From the NCBI GenBank assembly GCA_039796935.1, contig JBDKIV010000240.1, forward strand, positions 1-64,000: 64,000 nt of DNA, given 5' to 3'. The translations under genes were made by a program, and so were the position numbers. Below are positions 44,761 through 53,462 of the stretch, piece after piece. The notes beneath the pieces are model-generated. The model was not told where the DNA came from and did no database searches. It saw only the letters and a list, made by a program, of their open reading frames with translations. The stretch is from VFMC01 sp039796935 (lineage in GTDB: Bacteria > Actinomycetota > Acidimicrobiia > Acidimicrobiales > Ilumatobacteraceae). Positions within the stretch are counted from its first letter, which is position 1. The number at the start of each line of letters is the position of its first letter.

Positions 44761-44812
44761 GAGGCCTCCTGGGCGACACCGCTGCCGCCACCGTTCGACG
44801 ATGACTGTACCG

Positions 44813-45568
44813 TCACCGCGCGACGTACCCCTCGACACACCAGCCCACGATCGTGCGGCCGGCTTCATCGAGTGCGGCCAGTTGACGACCCATCGTCGCC
44901 CGCCACTCTCGGGCACGTTCGGGGTCGTCCGTGCGCAAGGTCGGGTAATCGGCCGGCACCGCGACGACGGTGTCCCCGGGCAGCACGTCGACCTCGGCCG
45001 CGCCGACCGGGTGCTCGAGCATCCAGGACACCTCGAGCCGATCGGTGCGCTCACCGGTGTTGAACGCATCGCGTCGATCGCCGTAACAGTGCGGGAGGAA
45101 CGCCACCGGCCTGGCGCCGAGACGGACGAGGTTGAACCGTGCGTTGGCGCGCAGCATCGGGTCGAAGGTCCAGCGCATCTCGGTCACGCCGTGGTCGAGG
45201 CACTGTGCCCGCTGGGCGAGTTTGAGGGCCACGCCCACACCCGTGGCCCGAGCCGTCGGGACGACGCCCACCTGGTGGGAGTGGAGGTGGATCCCGTCGG
45301 CCCATCCGAGCCACCCGAGCGCGAACCCTGCGGCCGACCCGTCCGACCGGCGACGCGCCAGCAGCAACGACCCGCCCCCGATGGCCATGCCCCTCAGCAG
45401 GTTGCGGGGCGGCACGACCTCGGCACCCCAGATGGCATCGAGCGTGGCGCGGAGTGCGTCGAGTTCGGCCGGGGTCTCGACGGCGTCGATCCGAACTCCG
45501 GCGTGGGCGGCGGCTGCGGCCGCGGCTGCTGCGGCGCCTGCCGCGGCGGCTTCAGCCGTGTTGCTCAT
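44813..45568 (-). CDS. GNAT-family acetyltransferase-like protein
   Basis: A 251-residue protein of the N-acetyltransferase superfamily. An N-terminal poly-Ala tract (residues 6-21) is followed by the GNAT core with LLLARRRSDGSAAGFALGWLG, HSHQVGVVPTARATGVGVALKLAQRAQ (acetyl-CoA loop) and TFDPMLRANARFNLVRLGARP. It resembles predicted acetyltransferases of unknown substrate related to YitI/COG3375. In a peptide-degradation operon it could acetylate an amino acid or amine for detoxification or salvage. ATG overlaps the M20 peptidase stop by 4 bp; tetR follows 52 nt later. Confidence 0.85.
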   Translation of the reverse strand: MSNTAEAAAAGAAAAAAAAAAHAGVRIDAVETPAELDALRATLDAIWGAEVVPPRNLLRGMAIGGGSLLLARRRSDGSAAGFALGWLGWADGIHLHSHQVGVVPTARATGVGVALKLAQRAQCLDHGVTEMRWTFDPMLRANARFNLVRLGARPVAFLPHCYGDRRDAFNTGERTDRLEVSWMLEHPVGAAEVDVLPGDTVVAVPADYPTLRTDDPERAREWRATMGRQLAALDEAGRTIVGWCVEGYVAR

Positions 45569-46986
45569 CGCGCGGCGCGCCCGTGCGCCTCGAGCACGTC
45601 GGCGACGCTGGCGGTCACCCGTCGAACCGTCGGCAGGTGCAGGAACTCGTCGGGCCCATGAGCGTTCGAGCCGGGACCGAGCACACCCACCAGGAGGAAC
45701 TGTGCGTCGGGCAGCCGTTCGCCGAGCATCCCCATGAACGGGATCGTCCCACCCACCCCGCACGATGCGGCCGGGCGGCCGAAGTGACGCTCGCTCGCCT
45801 CGTCGGTCGCTGCGACGAGCCACGACTCGAATGCCGGCGACTCCCACCCCGGCCCCAGCGCGCCGCCACGGAAGCGGACCCGGGCACCGAACGGCGGGTC
45901 GGTCTCGAGGACCTCGGTGAGCTCGGACGCGATCGCATCGATGTCGGCCGTCGGCGGCACACGGAACGAGAGCTTCACCGCCAGCCGTGACCGGAAGACG
46001 TTGCCAGCGTCGGCGACCGGTGGCAGCCCATCGGCGCCGATCACCTCGAGCGCCGGACGCCACGTCTCGTTGATCAACTCGTCGTGCGGCTCGGCCCCCA
46101 TCGACTGGACCCCCTCGACCGGGTGGAACGACGTGGACAGCCGCTCGAACGCCGACGCAGCCACGACCGCTTCGGCGACACGGTGCTCGGGGATCTCGGC
46201 GTGGGCGCTTCGCAGCAGCACGGTGCCCGTGCGGGAGTCCTCGACGCGGTCGAGGAGCACGCGCAGGATCCGGAACGCCGACGGGAGGACCCCGCTGGCG
46301 CGACCGCTGTGCGGGTCGTCGGCGCACACATCGATCTCGAGCACGCCGCCGACCACGCCGCGCGTCGACGTCGTCGTCCAGAGCCGGTCGTAGCTCTCGC
46401 AGAACGAGTCGAGCGTGATCACCAGATCGGCTCCGGCGAACCGCGGGAACAGCTGCGCAAGGTGCTCGCTCAGGTGGACCGACGAGCTCTCCTCGCTCGC
46501 TTCGATCAGCACGACGATCCGTGCATGCCCGCCACCGGCCTCTCGAACCGCGCGGATGGCGATGAGGGCGGCGAAGACCGAGTAACCGTCGTCTGCCCCA
46601 CCGCGTCCGTACAGGCGATCCCCGTCGAGCACCGGTGTCCACGGTCCGAGTCCGGGTGACCAGGGCTCCATCTCGGGTTGCTTGTCGAGATGGCCGTACA
46701 TCACCACGGTCCGACTCGACAGCGAGTCGTCGGTGGCCGGGATCTCGAGCAGCAGCACGGGGGTCAATCCGGGCCGCTCGATCAGTTCGACGGTCATGCC
46801 GTCGATCGGCTGACGTCGGGCCCAGTCGGCCAACATCCGCGCTGCAGTGGCGATGTGGCCCGTCGTCTCCCAGTCGACGTCGAACATGGGAGAACGCGCC
46901 GGGACGGCGATGTAGTCCATGAGTGTCGGGAGTGCGGCGTCCCACTCTCGATCGATGAACTCCGTCGAGGCGGTCACCCCGTTCAC
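45565..46986 (-). CDS. M20-family metallopeptidase
   Basis: A 473-residue zinc peptidase. Metal ligands: His99 in MYGHLDKQP with Asp101, Asp132 in GRGGADDG (bridging), Glu165-Glu166 in EASEESSS (base and ligand), with the dimerisation domain in between and a final GPDEFLHLP His. The 'YGHLDKQPE' block is typical of the CPG2/carnosinase-like dipeptidase subgroup, which cleaves short peptides. Cytoplasmic. It overlaps both neighbours by 4 bp in the operon. Predicted role is the final breakdown of short peptides after the M81 and SxxK enzymes have acted. Confidence 0.93.
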   Translation of the reverse strand: MNGVTASTEFIDREWDAALPTLMDYIAVPARSPMFDVDWETTGHIATAARMLADWARRQPIDGMTVELIERPGLTPVLLLEIPATDDSLSSRTVVMYGHLDKQPEMEPWSPGLGPWTPVLDGDRLYGRGGADDGYSVFAALIAIRAVREAGGGHARIVVLIEASEESSSVHLSEHLAQLFPRFAGADLVITLDSFCESYDRLWTTTSTRGVVGGVLEIDVCADDPHSGRASGVLPSAFRILRVLLDRVEDSRTGTVLLRSAHAEIPEHRVAEAVVAASAFERLSTSFHPVEGVQSMGAEPHDELINETWRPALEVIGADGLPPVADAGNVFRSRLAVKLSFRVPPTADIDAIASELTEVLETDPPFGARVRFRGGALGPGWESPAFESWLVAATDEASERHFGRPAASCGVGGTIPFMGMLGERLPDAQFLLVGVLGPGSNAHGPDEFLHLPTVRRVTASVADVLEAHGRAAR

Positions 46987-48392
46987 GACCGCACCTCGAC
47001 CGGAGCGAACGACATCAGTTCGGCATCACCGACGAGCACGGCGATGCGTTCGACGGCGTGTGCCCCGCCGGCCGCGGCCGGGTGCACCTCGAGCGTGGCG
47101 CCGGTCTCTTCGTCGAGGAACCTCGTCGCCGACAGCGGGAGCATCCGACGCCGGCCGTAGGGGGCGGGGCTCGACAACTCGCCGTCGAGGAACTCGAGCG
47201 TGAGCGGACGATCGAACGGTCCGCGGTACCGGCCGGCGTACGAGGCCAGGGTCTCCGGATCGACCTGCGCCACATCGACCACGAACATGTCCATCGCTCC
47301 CCATCCGTACTCGGCGGCGATCGCTCGCCGGATCTCTCCCATCAGTGTCGTACCACCTTCGGCGTTGGTGAGGATCGCAGCACCGAGCGGTTGCTCGACC
47401 AGTCCGTCGACCTGGCTGCGGAACCCCTCGTTCGAACCGCTGTGACCGAAGCGGCGAAGCGGTCCCGATCCGCCGAGCTCGGGGCCCAGGCCGAACGGTC
47501 CCGGCTGACCCGCCACGTCGACGGGGGTGACCATCTGGTGTGCCGTTGCTCGAGAGATGGGCCCGGTGCGGTCGCCGCGGAGGATCTCCTGCACGCAGAT
47601 CGTCCAGCGCGCCAGGTCGACCACCGTGGTCCACAGGCCGGCTGCCTGCAGCTCGGGATACACGTGGTGACCACCCTCGACCGGCGCACCGGTCGGTCCG
47701 TGACCCTCGGCGGCACGAGCCGCCCGATCGACGCCGAGTGGTTGGGCGTACGCGCTGTCGACCATGCCGAACGGCACGAGCACGAGATCGGACATCACCT
47801 CGGCGAAATCACGGCCCGTGACATCGGCGACGAGTTGCTGGACGATGGTCGACCCGCCACCGGAGTACTGCGACACGGTGCCCGGCGGGGCGAACGATTC
47901 GACGGCGGGAGTGTTGGCTGCACCGCGGCCCGAGAGGATGTCCGCGACCGAGGGGAGGTCTGCCGTGCGCGGATAGCCGGGGAAGCCGGGCACGGTCGTC
48001 CCGGCCGTGTGACTCAGCAGGTGCCGGACGGTCACCGGCCGGTCTGCGGTGTGTGACGACTCGGGGAGCCGCCAACTCCGCAGCAGCGAGTTGACATCGG
48101 CATCGAGGTCGAACGCACCGTGCTCGACGAGGGCGAGCACACCGACGGCCGCGACCGCCTTGCTGATCGATGCCGCCTGATATCTCGTGGTCGCGTGCGC
48201 CGCGCTCCGACCCGCGATCGCCTCGCCGTACCCTCCGGCCCACGCGATCTCGCCGTCGTCGATGACCGCGATGCTCACCCCGGGCACGCAGTACCGGCGC
48301 ATCCGCTCGAGCAGGGAATGCTGCTCGAGCGGACGGCCGGCGATCTGGAGGGCGGCGAGCAAGCCGTGTTCGACGCGCTCGCGACGGCTCAT
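46983..48392 (-). CDS. SxxK serine hydrolase (class C beta-lactamase fold), second copy
   Basis: A 469-residue cytoplasmic SxxK hydrolase: Ser75-x-x-Lys78 in AASISKAV, YSGGGST as the Tyr box, and HSGSNEG as the KTG equivalent. The C-terminal extension matches the layout of the copy at 39120-40532 (same YSGGG and H[GS]GSN substitutions), so the two are paralogs. Overlaps of 4 bp with the M20 peptidase and the third hydrolase gene place it in the operon. The SxxK family includes MlrB-type peptidases; which peptide or ester bond is cut is not predictable. Confidence 0.9.
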   Translation of the reverse strand: MSRRERVEHGLLAALQIAGRPLEQHSLLERMRRYCVPGVSIAVIDDGEIAWAGGYGEAIAGRSAAHATTRYQAASISKAVAAVGVLALVEHGAFDLDADVNSLLRSWRLPESSHTADRPVTVRHLLSHTAGTTVPGFPGYPRTADLPSVADILSGRGAANTPAVESFAPPGTVSQYSGGGSTIVQQLVADVTGRDFAEVMSDLVLVPFGMVDSAYAQPLGVDRAARAAEGHGPTGAPVEGGHHVYPELQAAGLWTTVVDLARWTICVQEILRGDRTGPISRATAHQMVTPVDVAGQPGPFGLGPELGGSGPLRRFGHSGSNEGFRSQVDGLVEQPLGAAILTNAEGGTTLMGEIRRAIAAEYGWGAMDMFVVDVAQVDPETLASYAGRYRGPFDRPLTLEFLDGELSSPAPYGRRRMLPLSATRFLDEETGATLEVHPAAAGGAHAVERIAVLVGDAELMSFAPVEVRS

Positions 48393-49495
48393 GCCGGCAC
48401 CTCGAACGACTCGGGGAACGTGTCACGGGCAGCTGCGACCACTGCGTGCATCAGCTCGTCGGGCCGCCGTTCCGCCTGACTGATCGTCCCGGTGATCGTC
48501 AGCCCGCTGACGGGATCGATGTGCATGAGCGCGCCCCAGTACCCACGGTGGCCGCGAAGCACGAGCCCGCTGCTCTCTCGGGCATCGACCCCGCAGCCAT
48601 ACCCCACGTACCCGGGGGTGTGCAGATCGGGGTCGAGCGTGCGGAACCGGTAGTCGAGCATCTCGTCCAAGAGGGGCTGCGGCACGAGCGTGCCGTCGAT
48701 GAGTGCTCGGGCGAACACGGCCAGGTCGTCGGTGTCGGACACGAGTCCACCACCCGCCCAGTCGGCCGAGCCATCGATGACGGAGGCGTCCAGATCGCCC
48801 TGATGGGGATGGATCATCGGCTCACCGCGATGCTCCTCGTAGCCCTCGAGGTAGGTCGCGGCGAGGCCGAGCGGTCCGATGATCCGGCGCCGGTACGACT
48901 CGTGCAACGGACCGGCATCGAGTCCTTCGATGATGCAGCCGAGGAACACGTACCCGGTGTCGCTGTAGGCGTAGCCGTACCCTTCGCCCGGCGGGAAGTG
49001 TGCAGCGCCCCACACACCAGCCCCTTCGAGCATCTCGCGCGGCGACCAGTGCCGCCCGGGATCGGCCGCGATCGCGGTGAAGAACCCTGCGCTCTGGGCG
49101 AAGTCGAACAGACCGCTGGCGTGGGTCAGCATCTGGCGGACCGTGATCCGGCGCCCGTACGACACGCCATCGATCACGTGCACCCGGTCGACCACGTCGT
49201 GGAGGTCGGCGGGCAGATGATCGATCATCGCGTCGTCGAGGCCGAGACGGCCCTCGGCCACCAACTGCATCACCACCGCTGCCGTGAAGGGCTTGGTGAT
49301 GCTGGCGATGCGGAACGAACTGAGCGGGTGGGCCCGGGCCTGCCCGCGGACGATGCCGCCGGCGGCGTGGCGGACGACGACGCCCTGGTCGGGCAGTTCG
49401 ACCCGGACGACGCACGCATCGTCGGAGACCGCGGACTGCGACTCGACGACGCGAACGATCCGCTGGCGAAGATCGTCGGCACGGGTGGCATTCAT
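48389..49495 (-). CDS. SxxK serine hydrolase (class C beta-lactamase fold), third copy
   Basis: A 368-residue hydrolase without the C-terminal extension of the other two: Ser65-x-x-Lys68 in IASITKPF, the Tyr box as YSDTGYVF (more like D-alanyl-D-alanine carboxypeptidases), and HRGYWG in place of KTG. It is from a different subfamily than the two copies with YSGGG. It overlaps the asparaginase gene and the second copy by 4 bp each. Possible D-aminopeptidase, amidase or esterase. No signal peptide, so it acts in the cytoplasm after import. Confidence 0.9.
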   Translation of the reverse strand: MNATRADDLRQRIVRVVESQSAVSDDACVVRVELPDQGVVVRHAAGGIVRGQARAHPLSSFRIASITKPFTAAVVMQLVAEGRLGLDDAMIDHLPADLHDVVDRVHVIDGVSYGRRITVRQMLTHASGLFDFAQSAGFFTAIAADPGRHWSPREMLEGAGVWGAAHFPPGEGYGYAYSDTGYVFLGCIIEGLDAGPLHESYRRRIIGPLGLAATYLEGYEEHRGEPMIHPHQGDLDASVIDGSADWAGGGLVSDTDDLAVFARALIDGTLVPQPLLDEMLDYRFRTLDPDLHTPGYVGYGCGVDARESSGLVLRGHRGYWGALMHIDPVSGLTITGTISQAERRPDELMHAVVAAARDTFPESFEVPA

Positions 49496-50508
49496 GTCGA
49501 CCTCCGGTCGAGTGGATCGTGGACGAGGCGATGTCGATGGACGAAGGCTGCGGCGTCGTCGCGGTCGCTGCAGGTGGTGAGCGCCGCCATGGTTGCGAGT
49601 CTGGCCTTCTGAGCGTTCAGGCCACCGGCGCCGACGGCACCGAGGAAGTCGAGGTCGTCGGTTCGTGCCGTGTCGGTGAAGGGCCTCGAGGCGAGCACGA
49701 CGAGGACTCCCGCATCGGCCGCAGCCCGGATGGGACCCCACAGCTGGCGCGGCACGTGCAGGTCGCCGAACACCTCGAGCACGACGCCACGGTGGCCGTC
49801 GGCGACGGTGTCGAACGCCCCCGGCTCGATACCGGGGTAGCAGGTGAGGAGGGGCACGTCGACGTCGAGACCGCGTGCCGGGGGCCGCTCGGCGGGCGCG
49901 TCGCCGACGAACTCGACCCGACCGTCGCGCACCCGGCCCGACGGCGCGAGCGGAGCGGACTCGAACGCGTCGACGGACCGCGCGTGCACCTTGGTGACCG
50001 CTGCCGACGAGTGGATGCGGCCGTCGAGGCACACGAGCACGTCACGCCCGGCAGCAGACGGCGACCAGGCCGTGCGCACGGCGTCGGCGACGTTGCCGGG
50101 TCCGTCGGGGTCGGGGTGCGACCGCACTCGCATCGCCCCGGTGAACACCACCGGCCGGCGACCCGGACGAACCCCGAGGAGCAGGTCGGTGACGAACGCC
50201 GTCAGCTCGATCGTGTCGGTTCCGTGCAGCACGACGACCCCCGCGGCCGGTGCACCGGAGGCATCCCCGGCGAGGCATGCCTCGATCCGCCGTGCGATCG
50301 CCACCATGTCGGCGACGGTGAGGTTCGAGCTGGGTCCGGCAGCGACGTCGTCGACGTCGATCCGCTCACGCTGCCCGGCACCGAGCAGTCCCGACCTGAC
50401 GACGTCGTCGAGGAGCGCGCCGCCGGGTGTCTCCGTCCAGGTGCCGTCGACCAGGCACGAGGCGATCGTGCCGCCGGTGGCGAGCACATGGATCCGGTCG
50501 TCGCTCAT
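49492..50508 (-). CDS. Asparaginase (type I/II L-asparaginase family)
   Basis: A 338-residue asparaginase/glutaminase-family amidohydrolase. Catalytic blocks: the first Thr in VLATGGTIAS (residues 7-16) and the second in VVLHGTDTIELTA (about 92-104), followed by PVVFTGAMR. It would release ammonia from asparagine or from an isoaspartyl-type amide. The family folds as a dimer-of-dimers with the active site at the subunit interface. Overlaps of 4 bp with mlrC-like and hydrolase genes place it in the operon. As an intracellular enzyme it may act on Asn or D-Asn/iso-Asp produced from the imported peptide. Confidence 0.92.
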   Translation of the reverse strand: MSDDRIHVLATGGTIASCLVDGTWTETPGGALLDDVVRSGLLGAGQRERIDVDDVAAGPSSNLTVADMVAIARRIEACLAGDASGAPAAGVVVLHGTDTIELTAFVTDLLLGVRPGRRPVVFTGAMRVRSHPDPDGPGNVADAVRTAWSPSAAGRDVLVCLDGRIHSSAAVTKVHARSVDAFESAPLAPSGRVRDGRVEFVGDAPAERPPARGLDVDVPLLTCYPGIEPGAFDTVADGHRGVVLEVFGDLHVPRQLWGPIRAAADAGVLVVLASRPFTDTARTDDLDFLGAVGAGGLNAQKARLATMAALTTCSDRDDAAAFVHRHRLVHDPLDRRST

Positions 50509-52061
50509 ACGTGCTCGGGTCGTCGTGCCCGGTGGGCGAGGCGTGGCTGCGGCTCCCAGTCGTCGATCTGGTCGAGCGGGAACACCGGGCGCTCGACATG
50601 GCACCACGCGACCGACCACAGGTCGTTGGTCGCGACGCCCGGAGCGCCGACTTCGATGATCTGGTCGTCGGTGAACAGGTGGTCGAACCCGGCACGGAAG
50701 TGGCCGCGCGACTTCACGACGACCACGGTCGCCGCGGCCGGGTCGAGCCCGACGTGGCGCAGTGTGTCGTCGTCGGCGCACTGCACCGGCGAGGACGACA
50801 CCCCGATCCGGATCCCGTCGATCTGGAGCGCGCACGACCGACCCGGTCGGCGCGTGCTGCCGGCATAGACGCCTCGGCCCGGCACGAGCGGTTCGTCCAC
50901 CAGGGACAGCACGCTGGCGCGGGCGGCGAACGTGGGGGCGAGCGGGTCGTCACTGTCGGCGTTGAACTCGACGTCGAGTGATGCGCCCACACCGGCGGCC
51001 CAGGCGGCGGCGACGACACGCGCATCGCAGTGGAGTCCCATCACGACCTCGGTCGCGCCCGCGTGGACGAGCGAGCGGAGGATGAACGGCGCCGTGGCGG
51101 GCGCTCCACCACCGGGATTGTCCGAGGTGTCGGCCAGCAGGACCGGGCGGCGGTCACCGGCACAGGCGCGCACGGCCTCGGTGACGGCGTCGTCGAGCGT
51201 GACGGTGTGCAGGCGGTAGCGGTGACGCCGATCCCATGCCGCGCGGCACACCGCTGCGACCACCTCGCGGGCCAGGTCCTCGTGGCCGTCATCGACGCTC
51301 GCGCAGACGGCCATGCCTGCCCCGGGGACGTCGGAGAGCGAGAACCCCCCGAAGACCGAGACGTTCCGTACCGGGGGCTCGGCCTCGGCGACCGCCATCA
51401 CCTCGGCGAAGACCTCACCGGGCGTGGTCAGCTGTGCGATCTGCGGGAGCATCATCGGCACCGGTGCCCACACGAGGCGAGCGCGCGCCGAACCGGCGAG
51501 CAGGCGGCGGACGTGATCGGCGGCCTCGACCAACCGGGCCTCGATGTCGACGTGCGGATTGGTGCGATAGCCGACGACGACGTCGAGCGCATCGCACAGT
51601 CGTTGCGTGAGGTTGGCGTGGAAGTCGAGCACGGCGACGACGGGCGCGTCGTCGCCGACGGTGGCCCGGACGGCTTCGACGAAGGTGGCGTCGGGGTCGA
51701 GGTCGTCGGTGGTCCGGCCGGCACCGTGGCCGAGGACGAGCACGGCGTCGACGGGCGCGGCGGCGTGGAGTGCCTCGACGACCTCTGCGACCACCGTCTG
51801 GAAGTCGTCGCCGTCGAGCAGCCCGCTCGCACCGAACTCCCAGACCGGCAGGTCGATCACCTCGACGGGCCGACCGGCGAACCGGCCCTCGGTGACGCTG
51901 CCTCCGGTGAGACGGCGCACGGCGGCACCGGCCTCCCAGCTGGCAGCCAGCCCACCGGGATGCTGCGATGCGTCGACGCCGTCGCGGCGGCGAACGGGCG
52001 CGGCGAAGGCGTTCGCTTCGTGGGCGTAGCCGGTGATCGCCACCCGAACGGGACGGTTCAT
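50505..52061 (-). CDS. M81-family metallopeptidase, MlrC-like
   Basis: A 518-residue MlrC-type protein. The zinc ligand set Asp146-x-His148 (VLDFHANLT) and His170 (RTNPHVD), 22 residues apart, is the expected M81 pattern. A second block GFSLSDVPGAGMAV and ADTSDNPGGGAP in the C-terminal half is also diagnostic of the family. MlrC in Sphingomonas linearises the last step of microcystin breakdown, cleaving the Adda-containing tetrapeptide. The operon order (aminotransferase, MlrC-like, asparaginase, two SxxK hydrolases, M20) is compatible with degradation of a non-ribosomal or otherwise modified peptide. No MlrA (CAAX-type membrane protease) or MlrD gene is present. Overlaps 4 bp with both neighbours. 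Confidence 0.93.
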   Translation of the reverse strand: MNRPVRVAITGYAHEANAFAAPVRRRDGVDASQHPGGLAASWEAGAAVRRLTGGSVTEGRFAGRPVEVIDLPVWEFGASGLLDGDDFQTVVAEVVEALHAAAPVDAVLVLGHGAGRTTDDLDPDATFVEAVRATVGDDAPVVAVLDFHANLTQRLCDALDVVVGYRTNPHVDIEARLVEAADHVRRLLAGSARARLVWAPVPMMLPQIAQLTTPGEVFAEVMAVAEAEPPVRNVSVFGGFSLSDVPGAGMAVCASVDDGHEDLAREVVAAVCRAAWDRRHRYRLHTVTLDDAVTEAVRACAGDRRPVLLADTSDNPGGGAPATAPFILRSLVHAGATEVVMGLHCDARVVAAAWAAGVGASLDVEFNADSDDPLAPTFAARASVLSLVDEPLVPGRGVYAGSTRRPGRSCALQIDGIRIGVSSSPVQCADDDTLRHVGLDPAAATVVVVKSRGHFRAGFDHLFTDDQIIEVGAPGVATNDLWSVAWCHVERPVFPLDQIDDWEPQPRLAHRARRPEHV

Positions 52062-53389
52062 GCGTCGCCGATCCGCTCCTCGACCAGCATCTGCATGCCG
52101 TCGCGCATGTGCCCGAGTGTCTCGTCGATGTCGTCCTCGGTCATGGCCGTCGACAGCAGCATCAGGCCGTGCGGGATGATCGTGACGCCGTGGTCGAGCA
52201 GGTACCGGTGCAGTGCGTAGATCATCTGCGCCTCGCGGCGACGAATCGGGAGCTGACGGAAGTTGGTGAAGGGGGCGTCGTTGAAGATCAGTGAGACCAT
52301 CGACGCGCAGCCGTGGACACCCCCGGCGAGGCCGGTGTCGCGCAGCGCCGCGCGCAGGCCCTCGCGCAGTCGATCACCCAGCCCGTTGAGCCGGTCGTAC
52401 GCCTCGGGCGTCATCTGCTCCATGCAGGCCAGGCCGGCCGCCATCGTCATCGGGTTGGCGTTGTAGGTGCCACCGTGCTCGACGCGGAGTGGCTTCTTGG
52501 TCTGGTCGAACACCTCCATCACGTCGGCGCGGCCACCCGTGGCCCCGACCGGCAGTCCTCCGCCGATGATCTTGCCGAGTGCCGTCAGGTCGGGCGTGAC
52601 CCCGACGGATCCCTGCGCACCGTCGTAGCCCACGCGGAACGAGAACACCTCGTCGAACACGAGCAGGATGCCGTGCCGTTCGGTGACCTCGCGCACCATC
52701 TGGAGGTAGGCGGGTGTTGCCTGCACGAACCACATGCGCGAGACGACCGGGTCGATCACCACGGCCGCGAGCTCGTCGGCGTGGCGCTCGATGATCGCCT
52801 GCGATGCCTCGACATCGTTGAAGGGCAACACGATGCTGTCGCGCAGCACCCCGTCGGTGAGGCCGTCCGTGGCGGGCACGGTGGACGGTTCGGTCGGGCT
52901 CCCCCACAGGTTGGGTGACGGGGCGACGCTGACCTCGATGGCGTCGGCGTTGCCGTGATACGAACCCTCGACCTTCGCGATCTTCGGTCTGCCCGTGAAC
53001 GCCTTGGCGGCACGCAGCGCCATGAGGACACCCTCGGAACCCGAGTTCGAGAACCGGATCGTGTCGATGCCGGGAACCCGTGCGGTGAGCAGTTCGGCCA
53101 GTTCGATCTCGACCTCGGTCGGCATGCCGACGGCGAGCAGTCGCTGCGCCTGGTCGGTGATCGCGGCGAGCACCTTCGGGTTGCCGTGACCGTGGATGAG
53201 CGACGACCAGTTGTTGACGAAGTCGATGCGCTCGACCCCGTCGACGTCGGTGACGCGGCAGCCCTTTCCCGACACGGCATAGAGCGGGTACGGCTCGAAC
53301 ATCACCCCGACTCGACTGTTGCCGCCGGGCATCACCCGACGCCCTCGTTCGAACAGGGCTGCCGATGTGGAGTTCGGATCGGGGTACAT
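52058..53389 (-). CDS. Class-III aminotransferase, glutamate-1-semialdehyde-aminomutase-like
   Basis: A 443-residue PLP enzyme. Landmarks: SNSGSEGVLMALRAAKAFTG (PLP-phosphate), the PLP-binding Asp246 in LLVFDEVFSF, and Lys273 in TALGKIIGGGLPVGA. It is related to HemL but is a paralog: catabolic context, no other haem genes, and the HemL gate-loop residues are not obviously kept. Predicted role: an amino-transfer or aminomutase step on a beta- or gamma-amino acid of the peptide. It is the first gene of the eight-gene operon, with RBS AGGAG before the ATG at 53389. The operator at 53420 lies 31 nt upstream. Confidence 0.9.
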   Translation of the reverse strand: MYPDPNSTSAALFERGRRVMPGGNSRVGVMFEPYPLYAVSGKGCRVTDVDGVERIDFVNNWSSLIHGHGNPKVLAAITDQAQRLLAVGMPTEVEIELAELLTARVPGIDTIRFSNSGSEGVLMALRAAKAFTGRPKIAKVEGSYHGNADAIEVSVAPSPNLWGSPTEPSTVPATDGLTDGVLRDSIVLPFNDVEASQAIIERHADELAAVVIDPVVSRMWFVQATPAYLQMVREVTERHGILLVFDEVFSFRVGYDGAQGSVGVTPDLTALGKIIGGGLPVGATGGRADVMEVFDQTKKPLRVEHGGTYNANPMTMAAGLACMEQMTPEAYDRLNGLGDRLREGLRAALRDTGLAGGVHGCASMVSLIFNDAPFTNFRQLPIRRREAQMIYALHRYLLDHGVTIIPHGLMLLSTAMTEDDIDETLGHMRDGMQMLVEERIGDA

Positions 53390-53419
53390 GGGGATCTCCT
53401 GCCTGATGCGCACCGGGTC

Positions 53420-53434
53420 TTGAACAGCGTACAA
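53420..53434. promoter_or_regulatory. Palindromic operator TTGAAC-AGC-GTACAA
   Basis: A 15-bp palindrome in the divergent promoter region of the peptide operon (minus strand) and the MaoC-like gene (plus strand). On the minus strand TACGCT at 53431-53426 could be its -10 box. Identical with the site at 40529 over 17 bp, and close to the one at 39095. Confidence 0.72.
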
Positions 53435-53462
53435 CGTGAGCGGGGCGTGCCATGATCCGGGC

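Noticed and set aside
44813..46945. A 710-codon minus-strand frame giving a long GNAT protein
   Set aside because: The part beyond 45568 is in a different frame of the M20 peptidase gene and has no family features. The ATG at 45568 overlapping the M20 stop is the true start.
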